From positions 1 to 57,791 of the forward strand of contig JAFGIA010000277.1 of the NCBI GenBank assembly GCA_016929795.1: 57,791 nt of DNA, given 5' to 3'. The notes under the pieces were generated by a model. It was not told where the DNA came from, made no database searches, and saw only the letters and a list, made by a program, of their open reading frames with translations. The DNA comes from Anaerolineae bacterium. GTDB taxonomy: Bacteria > Chloroflexota > Anaerolineae > JAAYZQ01. A program made the position numbers and the translations under genes. Shown piece after piece: positions 23,773-34,600 of the stretch. Every line of letters starts with the position of its first letter. Position 1 is the stretch's first letter.

Positions 23773-24531
23773 TCACAACTCCTTGACTGCGTCGATCACT
23801 TTGTAGTCGCCCAGGGGGTAGTATGCGAGCATTCGTTTGTCGACGAACTCGAGTGATTCTTTGGGCGTCATGCCCCAGTTGGTGGGGCAGTTCGACACGA
23901 CCTCGACCAGTGAGTAGCCGAGGCCGGCGAGCTGGACCTGAAACGCGGTCTTGAGCGCCTTGCGCAGTCTGCGCACTTCGGCCGGCTTGTGAGCGGTACG
24001 CCGTACCACGTAGGCCGGGCCGTCGAGCGCCGACACAAGCTCGCATACCTTGACGGGGTGGCCCTGCCTGGCCACATCGCGGCCGAAAGGCGAGGACGTG
24101 GTGACCATGCCTGGCAGCGTGGTCGGCGCCATTTGCCCGCCCGTCATGCCGTACACGGCATTGTTGATGAATACCGTGGTAATGTTTTCCCCGCGGGCGG
24201 CGGCGTGGATCAGCTCGTTGGTGCCGATCGAGGCCAGGTCGCCATCGCCCTGGTAGGTAAAGATCACCAGGTTGGGGCGGACGCGCTTCATGCCGGTGGC
24301 CATGGCCGGCGCGCGGCCATGGGCTGCCTCGGCAAAGTCAAAGGCAAAAAAATTGTAGGCCAGCACGGAGCAGCCGACAGGGGCGATCCCCACGGTCCGC
24401 CCGCGGATGCCCAGCTCGTCGATCACTTCGGCAATCAAACGGTGTACGATGCCATGAATGCATCCCGGGCAGTAGGTGGTCACCACCGGTTCCAGTGCTT
24501 CAGGTCGGCTGAATACCAGTTCTTCGGTCAT
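23773..24531 (-). CDS. 2-oxoacid:ferredoxin oxidoreductase, beta subunit (TPP-binding)
   Basis: 252 residues. Thiamine-diphosphate subunit with YCPGCIHG at the N-terminus and the TPP/Mg motif [17 protein letters not shown] followed by [16 protein letters not shown]. The C-terminus ([15 protein letters not shown]) is typical of KorB/VorA. Few Cys residues are present, so it probably lacks its own extra clusters and relies on the encoded ferredoxin. It overlaps the alpha gene by 4 nt, indicating translational coupling. Confidence 0.94.
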   Translation of the reverse strand: MTEELVFSRPEALEPVVTTYCPGCIHGIVHRLIAEVIDELGIRGRTVGIAPVGCSVLAYNFFAFDFAEAAHGRAPAMATGMKRVRPNLVIFTYQGDGDLASIGTNELIHAAARGENITTVFINNAVYGMTGGQMAPTTLPGMVTTSSPFGRDVARQGHPVKVCELVSALDGPAYVVRRTAHKPAEVRRLRKALKTAFQVQLAGLGYSLVEVVSNCPTNWGMTPKESLEFVDKRMLAYYPLGDYKVIDAVKEL

Positions 24532-25574
24532 TCTAGGCTCCTTTTGATTTCGGCCAGGACTTGGTCGGGCAGTGGCACGACGCCGCCCATTTTGCCAAAG
24601 AAGGAAATGGGCACCTGGTCGCGTGTTGCCAGCCGCACATCTTCGATCATCTGCCCGGCACTCAGCTCGACGACGAGGATCTGCTTGGCGGTGGCAGCCA
24701 CCTCGCGCAGGCGGTCGTAGGGGAAGGGGAACATGCTGATCGGACGAAAGAGGCCCGCCGCGATGCCGTCGGCGCGCGCCTGCTTGACTGCCGTCTGCAC
24801 GATGCGCCCGGCGGTGCCGTAGGCGACGACCACGATCTCGGCTCCGTCGAGCATGTACTCGTCGTAGCGCACCTCGTTGGCCACGATCCTGGTGATGATC
24901 TCTTGCAGCTTCAAGTTTTCACGCTCCAGGTTTTGGGCACCGAGAAAGAGGGAGGTGATAATGTTCTTCTCACGTCCCTCGGCGCCTGTCAGCGCCCAGG
25001 GGCGCTCTGGCCGTTTGGGCTCTGCGATCTCGGGGAACTCGACAGGTTCCATGATCTGCCCGATCATCCCGTCGGCAATGACTGTGACCGGTTGGCGGTA
25101 CTTGTCCGCCAGGTCGAATGCCTCGATGATCAGATCGACGGTCTCTTGCACCGTGGCCGGGGCAAGGACGATGAGGTGATAGTCGCCGTGGCCACCACCC
25201 TTGGTCATCTGGAAATAGTCACCCTGTGCGGGCTGGATGTTGCCCAAACCGGGCCCCCCGCGCATGATATTAACCACCACGCATGGGACGAAGGACATGG
25301 CAATATAAGAGATGCCTTCCTGCATGAGACTAAAACCGGGACTCGACGTGGTGGTCATGACGCGCGCCCCTGTGCAAGCGGCGCCGTATACCATATTGAT
25401 CGCGCCCAGCTCGCTCTCAGCCTGCACAAAGGCGCGGCCCAGCTCGGGCATGCGGCGCGACATGTACTCGAGGACTTCGGTCTGTGGGGTGATGGGATAG
25501 CCAAAGTATGCCTCGCATCCTGCCCGGATGGCGGCTTCGGCAATCGCCTCGTTGCCTTTCATCAACACTTTCAT
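24528..25574 (-). CDS. 2-oxoacid:ferredoxin oxidoreductase, alpha subunit (VorB/KorA-like)
   Basis: 348 residues. It opens with the alpha-subunit signature ([32 protein letters not shown]). The region [17 protein letters not shown] and the glycine-rich [19 protein letters not shown] follow, as in the branched-chain (VOR) and 2-oxoglutarate (KOR) enzymes. The N-terminal and mid regions look VorB-like, and two phosphate acyltransferase genes in the operon suggest branched or short-chain acyl-CoA products. The exact substrate is not settled by sequence alone. A 144-bp gap separates it from the ferredoxin gene. Confidence 0.93.
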   Translation of the reverse strand: MKVLMKGNEAIAEAAIRAGCEAYFGYPITPQTEVLEYMSRRMPELGRAFVQAESELGAINMVYGAACTGARVMTTTSSPGFSLMQEGISYIAMSFVPCVVVNIMRGGPGLGNIQPAQGDYFQMTKGGGHGDYHLIVLAPATVQETVDLIIEAFDLADKYRQPVTVIADGMIGQIMEPVEFPEIAEPKRPERPWALTGAEGREKNIITSLFLGAQNLERENLKLQEIITRIVANEVRYDEYMLDGAEIVVVAYGTAGRIVQTAVKQARADGIAAGLFRPISMFPFPYDRLREVAATAKQILVVELSAGQMIEDVRLATRDQVPISFFGKMGGVVPLPDQVLAEIKRSLE

Positions 25575-25718
25575 TATTCGATCCTTTCGAAATCAGAGTC
25601 CGGGTTGGGCGCATCCGGGTGCTCTTGAGCCCAGTCCCCTTGGGCCTGATACCAGGCGGTTCACGCCACCGGGAACAACAGCACCGCGCCACTCGTACCG
25701 GCGGTGTGCGTGTTTCCC

Positions 25719-25955
25719 CTACTCCCGTTTTTTCCGCACCGTGCGATATACTTCGATGACGACGTCGGGACACATCATGGCGCACAGGGTGCACCCGGTG
25801 CATTTGCCGTCTGGATCGACGAATTCGGCAGGCCGGTAACCTTTGACGTTAAAGCGATCGGCCATATGTACCAGGTCTTGAGGACAGGCTGTAGTGCACA
25901 GCTCACACCCCTTGCACCGATCCTCGTCGATAACGATATGACTCATGAGTTCCAC
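25719..25955 (-). CDS. Two-[4Fe-4S] ferredoxin subunit of the 2-oxoacid oxidoreductase
   Basis: 78 residues with two CxxCxxCxxxC(P) motifs: CKGCELCTTACP near residue 14 and CTGCTLCAMMCP near 51. This matches the delta/ferredoxin subunit (KorD/VorD) of archaeal-type oxidoreductases, which passes electrons from the TPP centre to free ferredoxin. Its place directly before the alpha gene fits. A short stretch after its stop is open but has no start codon. Confidence 0.93.
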   Translation of the reverse strand: MELMSHIVIDEDRCKGCELCTTACPQDLVHMADRFNVKGYRPAEFVDPDGKCTGCTLCAMMCPDVVIEVYRTVRKKRE

Positions 25956-26046
25956 CTCCTCAGATTGGTAGATTGTGCCCTCGCTATCGTGACAGCGGTG
26001 GCAGCCTTGGCCCGAGCCGATGTGCCGGACACGGGAACCTATCCTG

Positions 26047-26967
26047 CTACTTTCCAGATCGGCTCTTGGTCAGGTAAACACCCAATGCCAGCGACAACAT
26101 CTTTTGCTCCGGCGGGTCCGAGCGCGACGGCATGACGATCGGGCACTTGGCACCCACGACGACGGCTGCCATGTGCCCGCGTGCAAAGTACGAGATGGCT
26201 TTGGCGAGAATGTTGCCCGATTCTACATTGGGAGTGATGAGAATGTCGGCGTGTCCGGCTACCTCACTCTTGATCCCCTTCATCTCGGCGGCCTTGGCCG
26301 AAATGGCATTGTCCATCGCCAGCGGGCCGTCGACGAGGCCGCCGCGGATCTGGCCGCGCTCGGACATTTTCGACAGGTTGGCCGCATCCATATTCGCCGG
26401 CATCTCGGGGTTGACCATCTCAGTCGCAGCCAGGATGGCCACCTTGGGTCGCTCGATGCCCAGCTCGATCGCCGTATCGATCGCGTTTTGTACGATCGCT
26501 ACCTTTTGTGCCAGGTTCGGCGAGACGATGATGGCTACGTCACTGACCAGGATCAAGCGGTCAAAGTCGGGAATCTCGAACACGCTCACATCGCTGATCA
26601 GCTTGCCAATGCGCAGGCCCTTGCCTGCGTCGAGCGCCGCCTTCATCAGCTCCACAGGCAGCGCCCGGCCGTTCATCACCATGTCTGCCTCGTCGGCGTG
26701 GATCATCGATACGGCCTTGTAGGCCGCCTGTACCATGTCCGATTCATTGATGATAGGCATGCCGTCGAGATCGATGCCCTCTTCAGATGCGACCTGATCG
26801 AGTCGCCTGGGATCGTCGATGAGGATGCACTCGGCCAGGCCGAGGCCGTGGGCCATGCGGACGGCGTGCAGGGTCTCGCGCTGCCCCGCCCCCACAATGG
26901 CGACGCGCTTGTTTTCGCACTGGAGCGCGCCTTCCAGCAGTTGGGCAAAGTTACGAATCTGTGCCAT
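26047..26967 (-). CDS. Phosphate acyltransferase (phosphate butyryltransferase-like), second copy
   Basis: 306 residues; would convert acyl-CoA plus phosphate to acyl-phosphate plus CoA. The C-terminal half carries the Pta/Ptb family core: DILITPNVESGNILAKAISYFA, then VVVGAKCPIVMPSRSDPPEQKMLSLALG. The start at 26967 is chosen because GGGAG lies upstream; the frame extends to 27069 through the neighbouring gene's end. It is clearly paralogous to the copy at 27745-28668 along its whole length, with the P-loop ATPase gene between them. No acyl kinase gene is seen in the window. Confidence 0.88.
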   Translation of the reverse strand: MAQIRNFAQLLEGALQCENKRVAIVGAGQRETLHAVRMAHGLGLAECILIDDPRRLDQVASEEGIDLDGMPIINESDMVQAAYKAVSMIHADEADMVMNGRALPVELMKAALDAGKGLRIGKLISDVSVFEIPDFDRLILVSDVAIIVSPNLAQKVAIVQNAIDTAIELGIERPKVAILAATEMVNPEMPANMDAANLSKMSERGQIRGGLVDGPLAMDNAISAKAAEMKGIKSEVAGHADILITPNVESGNILAKAISYFARGHMAAVVVGAKCPIVMPSRSDPPEQKMLSLALGVYLTKSRSGK

Positions 26968-27007
26968 AGCTTGCTCCCTTATCATCTTTCCTGGGGTCGT
27001 GGGTCCT

Positions 27008-27748
27008 TTACCCCCACGGTTGGTCAAAGTAGCGGTCGAGAACCAGGACCGGTTGCTCAAAACGCGCACCCATCTCGTCTACCCAGCGCTCGTCAAGGCA
27101 GAGAAATGCGATCGGCCGTTCGAGTTCGGCGGCAATCTTTTCAATGGCGGTGTGCCCGGTCACGATGTGCTCGCGTGTCGTCTCGTCCATCAGGTTCGGA
27201 TTGCTCACCAGGCTTGTCACCTCGAGTCGCGAACTCGATTCAATTTCGGCGATGGCTTCTCTCACCCCCACTGTGTTATCGGTGAATGGCCGGAACGGGT
27301 TGACGACAAAGTGCATGACGTAACCACGGCGGCGAATCGCTGCGCTGAACTGGCCGAGTGCGCGCGCGCCTTGCGTATCGCCGCCCACATCCAGCACGAC
27401 CTGCCGGCCGGGCTGCTCGATAGCGCCCAGGATCTGAGGCGTGATGGCCGGAATGTCGAGGTGTTGTCCGACGATCGATGGGGCCACGACGTCGACACCA
27501 AATGTGCGCATCCAGTCGGCCGTTTCACGCGAGCGAAAGTAAGGAGTGACGATATCGAGATCGACCAGGGCTATCGGCAAAGAGTTGGGTGGCATGTTGT
27601 CCGGCGCCATCTCGAACCCAGCCGAATCGGCGGCCAGTCGTCGCGCATAATTGAGGGCTATTTCTGTCTTGCCACTGCCAAACCGGCCGGTAAAGATGAT
27701 GGCCGGGGGCACAAGGACCTCATGCCCCTCTCGGTCGTAGTTGCTCAT
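27008..27748 (-). CDS. P-loop ATPase of unknown function in the oxidoreductase operon
   Basis: 246 residues. Walker A is FTGRFGSGKTEIAL near residues 19-32; a Walker-B-like strand VVLDVGGDTQGARAL follows near 115-130, with a switch-like DLDIVTPYFRSRE between. The layout suggests a SIMIBI/CobQ-type NTPase. Its start overlaps the first acyltransferase stop by 4 nt, so the two are coupled. A role in assembling or repairing the neighbouring cluster- or cofactor-containing enzymes is possible, but this is inference from context only. Confidence 0.8.
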   Translation of the reverse strand: MSNYDREGHEVLVPPAIIFTGRFGSGKTEIALNYARRLAADSAGFEMAPDNMPPNSLPIALVDLDIVTPYFRSRETADWMRTFGVDVVAPSIVGQHLDIPAITPQILGAIEQPGRQVVLDVGGDTQGARALGQFSAAIRRRGYVMHFVVNPFRPFTDNTVGVREAIAEIESSSRLEVTSLVSNPNLMDETTREHIVTGHTAIEKIAAELERPIAFLCLDERWVDEMGARFEQPVLVLDRYFDQPWG

Positions 27749-28668
27749 TGTGCCAGCATCACTCCCAGGGCGAGTGACACCAGCTTGGCTTCGCGCGGAT
27801 CTGACCGCGAGGGCAGGATGAGAGGACAGCGGGCACCGACGACAATGCCAGCCATTTTGCCCTGGGCAAAATAGGTGATCGCCTTGGCCAGGACATTGCC
27901 GGCCTCGATGTCAGGAGCGATCAGAATATCGGCATAGCCCGCTACTTCGCTCTTGATGCCCTTGATCCTGGCCGACTCGGGCGAGATGGCGTTGTCGAGG
28001 GCCAGGGGCCCGTCGACGAGGCCACCCTGGATCTGCCCGCGGTCTGCCATCTTGGACAGATTGGCCGCGTCGAGCGTGGTAGGAATTTTGGGGTTCACGA
28101 CTTCTGTCGCCGCCAGCACAGCCACGCGCGGTAGCGGGATGCCCAGGCCGTGTGCCACCAGGATCGAGTTCTGCACGATCTGGACCTTTTGCTCCAGGTC
28201 GGGGGCGACGACTACCCCGGCGTCGCTGATAAAGATCAGTCGGTCGAAATCGGGGATTTCGAAAGCGGCGACGTGCGTGAACAGCCGGCCTGTGCGCAGG
28301 TTGAGGTCACGGCTGAGTGCGGCTCGCAAAAAGTCGCTCGTCTCCACTTTGCCCTTCATGGCAATGTCGGCCTCGCCGTCGCTTACCAGCTTCATCACCT
28401 GGTAGGCCGCCTGCCTTGGGTCGGCCTCGTGGACAAGGTCCATGCGCGAGATATCAAACTCCTCGGTGTCCGCGACCTGCCGGATGCGGTCCACATCACC
28501 TACGAGGATGATTTCGGCCAGCCCGGTCATCTCTGCGTCGAGGCCGGCGAGCATCACCTCGGCCTGGTGTCCGGCCGCGACGGCGACGGTTTTGGGCCCT
28601 TTTCTCTGGGCTGCTTCCAGTAGCTCGGCAAATGTTCGGATGGGCGAACCCGAGTACCTCTCGGACAT
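27745..28668 (-). CDS. Phosphate acyltransferase (phosphate butyryltransferase-like), first copy
   Basis: 307 residues from the ATG at 28668, which has AAGGAGGT upstream; an in-frame ATG at 28698 would overlap the kinase stop. Family elements are DILIAPDIEAGNVLAKAITYFA and VVGARCPLILPSRSDPREAKL. Compared with the second copy, the central parts are highly similar and the N-terminal ~120 residues more divergent. It opens the seven-gene run and starts 26 bp after the GAF kinase stop, so transcription may read through from the signalling cluster. Confidence 0.88.
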   Translation of the reverse strand: MSERYSGSPIRTFAELLEAAQRKGPKTVAVAAGHQAEVMLAGLDAEMTGLAEIILVGDVDRIRQVADTEEFDISRMDLVHEADPRQAAYQVMKLVSDGEADIAMKGKVETSDFLRAALSRDLNLRTGRLFTHVAAFEIPDFDRLIFISDAGVVVAPDLEQKVQIVQNSILVAHGLGIPLPRVAVLAATEVVNPKIPTTLDAANLSKMADRGQIQGGLVDGPLALDNAISPESARIKGIKSEVAGYADILIAPDIEAGNVLAKAITYFAQGKMAGIVVGARCPLILPSRSDPREAKLVSLALGVMLAQ

Positions 28669-28694
28669 GGTGCCATTGACCTCCTTGGGTATCA

Positions 28695-31600
28695 TCAAAT
28701 AACAGGTAACGTGAAGTAAAAGACGCTGCCTTTGTTCAATTCGCTTTCCACTCCCACCTGCCCGCCGTGGTTTTCCACGATCTGCTTCACAATCGCCAGC
28801 CCCAGGCCCGTGCCGCCAACGCGCCGCGTGGTAGTACCGTCAACCTGGTAAAAGCGCTCAAAGATGCGCGCGAGTTGATCTTTCGGGATGCCAATTCCCG
28901 TATCCGCCACCTCAACGCGCACAGACTCACCTTCATAGTGGACACGAACCACGATCGAGCCACCGGGGTTGCTGAACTTGATGGCGTTCTGCAGCAGGTT
29001 GTCAAAGACCTGCCCGAGGCGGCGCCTGTCGGCAAGGACGAGGGGTGCCGCCTCAGGGGGGCTGGGCTCCTCGCCACCTTCCTCCTTGGTCAGCAAGATG
29101 CCCAACTCCTGGGCAGTAACCCGCGCCGAGCGCACCGCCGTGGCAGCCATCTCGTCCATAGAGAGAGGCTCGAGCTGAAGCTGTTCGCGCCCCGCCTGCT
29201 GCATGGAAATGATATCGTCCACGAGCTTGGACAGGGCATCGGCCTTGTTGGAGACGATATCGAGGGCCATCTGCTGATCGTCGCTGATCTGGCCCATTTC
29301 ACCATCCAGCAGCAGCTCCACGTAGCCCTTGATGAAAGTAAGAGGGGTGCGCAGCTCGTGCGAGATATTCTGGATCAATTCAGATTTCATCTTGTCCAGC
29401 TCGCGTAGCTCTTCGTACGCCTGCTCGAGGTCGCCATAGCTTTTCTGTAGGCTTTCATACAACTGCGCGTTCTCGATCGCCACGGCGGCCTGCGCCGCGG
29501 CGATGGTCAACAGGCGCAGCTCCTCGTCAAAAGCGTGCGGCTTGGTGTCGTCGATGCTCAGGGTGCCGATGGCCTTGTTGCGCACCACCAGGGGCACCAC
29601 CAGCAGGGATCGAATCTGTGGATCGAAAAAGATAAAATCGGGCTCGATCGCCGTATTCGGGACATAGATCGAGCGGCGCTCAGAGACGACACGCCCGCTG
29701 ATCCCTTCGCCGACCTTCAGCCGGGCGATGCCACGCCAGGCTGCTGCTGGCCCGCTGGCTGCCTCCGACTGCAGGTACTCGCCCGTGGGATCGATCAAAA
29801 AGATGCTGCACGAGCGGCAGTCAAGGGTCATGCGCAAAATGGCGACGATCGAATCAAGTACGGCGGTCATGGCCAGGCTGGTTGTGATCTGAGTGGCCAG
29901 GGTGTAGAGGGTCGAGACCTCTGACAGCCGGTGTGCGGTTTCCTGGTGAAGCCGTTCCTTGTCGATCGCGACCGCCGCCATGCCCGCCAGCGTGGTGAGC
30001 AGCCGGCGCGTGGTCTCGTCGCCCGGCAGGCCATCCACCGCGATCAACCCAATGGGTCCCTTGTCAGTGACCAGGGGAATGTTGGTGATCGAAGCCGCAC
30101 GGGAACCGACGTCAGTCAAGAAATCGTCGTCTCGCGACGTATCGGTCACTTCGACGATCTGGCCCGTCTGCAAGGTGCGGCGGTAGGTGCCTTCGTGTGT
30201 ATAGACCGGGCGGTTGTTAAAGGCGGCGACGACCTCTTGGTCCAGGCCACGTGCTGCGACGATGCGCAGCCGGTTGCTGCCCGGGGGATCGATCAGGATG
30301 ACAGAGCCCTCACCGCTGCCAATGAGTATGAATGCCTCTCCGAGCACGATGTCGAGGATCGTGTCGAGGCCTTGTGCCTCGTTGAGTGCCTGGCTGACCT
30401 GCATCAGGGCGGTGAGCTCGCGCACCCGCTGGCGCGTCTCGATAAACAGGCGTGCGTTCTCGATCGCGGTGCTCAATTGGCCCGCGACGGTGCTGAGCAG
30501 CCGCTCGTCGTCCTCTGCAAAGGCATCGACGTGCGTGCTCTGGACGTCGAGCACGCCGATGGTGCGCACCCCCGCGCGCAGTGGGACGCAGATCTCGGCC
30601 AGCGTATCGGGATAGCCACGGAGGTAGCGTGGGTCCTTGTCCACATTGGTGACACGCGCCAATTGGCCGGTGGTCGCTACCCAGCCTGTGATCCCCTGAT
30701 CAAGAGGTATGCGCATGCCGCCCCGCCCCGAAGGCCTGGTACCTGATGCCAGGGCAGGGTGCAGCCACAGCTCTTGCTGTTCCTCGTCAACCATCAGAAT
30801 ATTGACCCGTTCAAAGTGGCGCGTGCCGACGAGTGCATCGACGGCGCGGCGCACCATCAGGTCAAAGTCGAGGGTGGAGGTGATGGCCTGAGCGACCTTG
30901 TTCACGATCTGGACTGCTTCGAGGTGGTGGCTGACCTGTTGGTAGAGCCGGGCATTGTCGATGGCCGCTGCCGCCTGGGCCGCAAATGCCCCGAGCAGAT
31001 CGCGGTCGGCGATGGTGAATCCACCTTCTCCGATCTTGTTGCACATTTCCAGTGTGCCAATGACCTCTTTTTTCACGATCAGCGGTACGGTGAGCGTATT
31101 CTTGATCTTTTGGGCCAAGGTGCTTTTCGGCGTGAACACTGTGCTCTTGGTTGTATCCGAGACGATCAAGGGCTCACCCGACGCCGCGGTTTGCCCTATC
31201 GTGCCCTCGCCGAGCTGGAATAAGGCCTGTTCCAGCTCGGCACTTCCCATGCCATGCACCGAGCGAGGGACCAGGATCTGCCGCTCTTCGTCCAGCAGGT
31301 ATACAGACGCGATCTCGGCATGAACTGCCCTGAGGGCATTGTGGGCAATGTTGTCGAGCACGTCGTCGAGCTCCAGGGTCATCAGCGCCTGGCTGACAGA
31401 GGCGAGGGCGGCCATCTCTCGTGCACGGGTCTCGGTTTCGCGAAAGAGGCGGGCATTGTCCAGTGCGGCTGCCGCCTGGTTGGCCAGTGTTTGGCACAGG
31501 CTGATCTCGGTAGCAGTGAAATCGCGCGGGTGCTCCGTTTCCATCAGCTCGAGCAGGCCCACCACCTTGTCGCGTACGACCATGGGCACCATCAGCACCG

Positions 31601-34600
31601 ACGCGACACCTTGCTGGACCATCCACCGGCACTCTTCAGGATCCGCAATGGGGTCATCGGCCTGCACCGCCAGTGGTTCACGGCGGGTGAGGACGTGTTG
31701 GCTAGCAGGATAGTGTTCAATCCGGTACACAGTGCCAGGTTTTTCACCCTGCCACTCCAATGGTTTGGACGAATAATCGAGCAGGGTGATGAGTTCATCT
31801 TGGTCCGGGTACCACAGGGAAATAGCGCATCCCTGCGCTTCGAGGGCAGTGGTGATGTGCTGCGCCGTGATCACTGCTACCTTGTCCATGTCGAGAGAGG
31901 TAGAAAGCGCCGCGTTTGCGTCAAACAGGAGGGCCATCTCTCTGAGGCGCTGCTGTGATTCCTGGTAGAGTCGCGCGTTTTCGATGGCGATGGCTGCCTG
32001 GGCAGCGAACGCCAGAGCCAGGCGTGCGTGTTCCTCCGTGTAAAAGCCCGGCTCGCGCTTGTCAAGCGCGAGCATACCGATCAGGCGATCGCCAAAGAGC
32101 AGCGGTACGCCGAGCCATGAGCGGACCTGTGCCTGGGCGTGGGGCTCTTGGCCAAAGTTCGAATAGAGAGCCGGAGCATCCTCCAGGATGAGGGGGGCGC
32201 GGTGCTCGATGACCAGGCAGTTCGGGTTGTCGGTCGTCGTGATGTCGAAAGAGAGGTTGAGCAGATCGTCCAGGTTGGGGAAGCCGTGCCCGCCAATGAT
32301 CTGGAGCCGTTGGCCAACCAACCTCTGCACCGTGGCGCTGTCATATGGCACGACTTCTCGAAGCTGGTTGAGAATCACCTCAAAGATCTGCTGCAGGCCA
32401 AGGGTCTTGCTCAGCGCTTGCGTGGCAGCCTGGAGTGTTTCCGCCTCGCGCCGCCGCCGTGCCTCGGCGGCGAACAACTGGGCATTTTCGATGGCCACCG
32501 CTGCGTGCGCTGCAAATGCCTTGGCGAGATCCATCTCGGCACTGCCAAAGGTGCGGCGGTAGCCTTTACTGTATATGTTCAGAGCACCGACAAACCGGTT
32601 GGGGAGGAAGAGTGGGACGATGAGAATGCTGTACAGGTTCTCCTGGCGGATCAGATCGACCTCGCCAATCGGGCGTTCGGGCAACGAGTCGATATAGATC
32701 GGTTCGAGCCCATCAAAGGCGGCAATAATCTGCTCCGCTCTGTCGCGCTGGATGCGCTGCTGTTCGACATATGCCGGTGACAGCCCATAGCCGGCGCGGA
32801 TCGAAAGGGTTTCTTCTGTGTCATCCCACTGCATGAGGCTGACAGCTTCTGCCTGAAAGGCGTGAGCGGCTTCGACGACGATTTTGTCGCGCAAGATATC
32901 GAGATTGAGCTCCGTCCCCAGGGCTATGGCAATCGTCTGGATGCTTTCCAGCCTGATCCGTGCCTGGTGTTCCGATGCAAAGAGCCGGGCGTTTTCTACG
33001 GCAATCGCTGCCTGATCGGCGAGCAGCTCGATCGCATGCAGTTCTGTGTCGGGCACCGTATAGGGATGGTGGTAGGCAATACTCATGACACCAACCACTC
33101 GCTGCCCGATCCTGAGTGGCAGGCCGATGATCGCTCCTTGCCATTCCTGTGGTGCGTTCTGAAACAGGGGATGGGTTCGCATGTCGGGGACGACGATCGT
33201 CTGCCCACTGCGGGCCACCGTCTGTGTCAATCCACCTTCACGCGGGGTGGCCCACGGTGTACCGGTTTTCCCGTCAGCCCACCTGGCGGCACCAAAGGTG
33301 AGCTGGTTCTCCTCGCCGGCAGTCGCGGGCTGGTAGAGAAAGACGTGTGCGTTCTGGGCATCGGGAATCAGGCTCAACGATGCTTCCAGGATCGCTTCGA
33401 GCACCTCTTGCAGATCGAGGCTCGATGTCAGGCTCAAACTGGCGCCGCGCACCACCTCCAGCTCTGTCACCCGACGGTTGGCCGCAGCGTATAACCTGGC
33501 GTTCTCGAGGCCGAGCGCCAGTAGATCGGCCAGGCTCTGTGCAATATACAGGTCCTGTTCGTCAAAAGCGTCGAGCCGGTCGCTGTTGACGTCGATGACC
33601 CCCACCACCCGCTGGCCGACCTTGATCGGCACCGCCATCTCCGAGAGGGTCTCTGTGAGCAGCGTATCCTGGAGGTAGAGAGGATCCTCCTTGACGTTGC
33701 CTGATACGTAGGGCCGGCCAGTCGCGGCCACATGCCCTGTGATGCATTCGCTGCCTACTTGAAATTGCAGGCCGTCCTTGCGCCAGCGTGCCGCGTTGGC
33801 AGGATGGCTGCTCGCCTGAAAGGTGACAAACTCGCCCGTTGTGTCTATCAGGAACACGTCGACATGATAGTAGCCAAACTCCTGCTGAATCGCTGCTGTT
33901 GCATACTCGAGCAGGGCGCTTGGATCGAGGATCGACAGGATGCGCTGGCTCAGGTCGCGGAGGAGGCGCAATTGCCCCGACCGCGTACGCTCTGCTTCCA
34001 GCAGGCGCGCGTTCTCGACGACGATGGCGGCCTGATTGGCAAAAGTCATCACCTGATCCGCATGGGCCTTGGTGTAAAAGCCGGGGATGGCCCTGTCCAG
34101 GTTCAGTATCCCAATGACCCGGCCCTGTGAGATCAGGGGGGCTCCGAGCCACGAGCGAATATACTCGAGGCCGGCGAAAGAGGACCACTTGGGATCATTG
34201 TGCACGTCGTCAATGATCAGTGGCGCACGGTTTTCGAGCAGCCATGCCAGCTTTTTGTCGTCCGCGCCCAGGGTGATAGTGCTCAGGTCCACAGAAGCAG
34301 GGAAGCCGCTGCCGGCAAGAATGTGCCAGGTCGAGGGGGGTTCAGATCCGCTGCGTGGGCCTGGGATAAAGATTGAGGCACTGTCATAGCTCAACACCCG
34401 GCCGAGCTGATCGAGGAGCGTGTCGAGCACCGCCCCAAGTCCCTGCCCCGAGGTAGTGGTCAGCTCGGTCTGGCGCAGGGCGGTGGCTGTGTCGCGGTAC
34501 GTGTGCTCTGGTGCGATAGTCGGGAGGGGTGGATGATGAACCTGGACAACCTCGACGACCTGCCCGGCATCGTCCAGCATCGGAGATGCTGACACGAGGT

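Noticed and set aside
25578..25652. An open stretch between the ferredoxin and alpha-subunit genes that reads well and ends just before the alpha start
   Set aside because: About 25 codons without any start codon, with a stop codon just upstream; too weak to call a gene.
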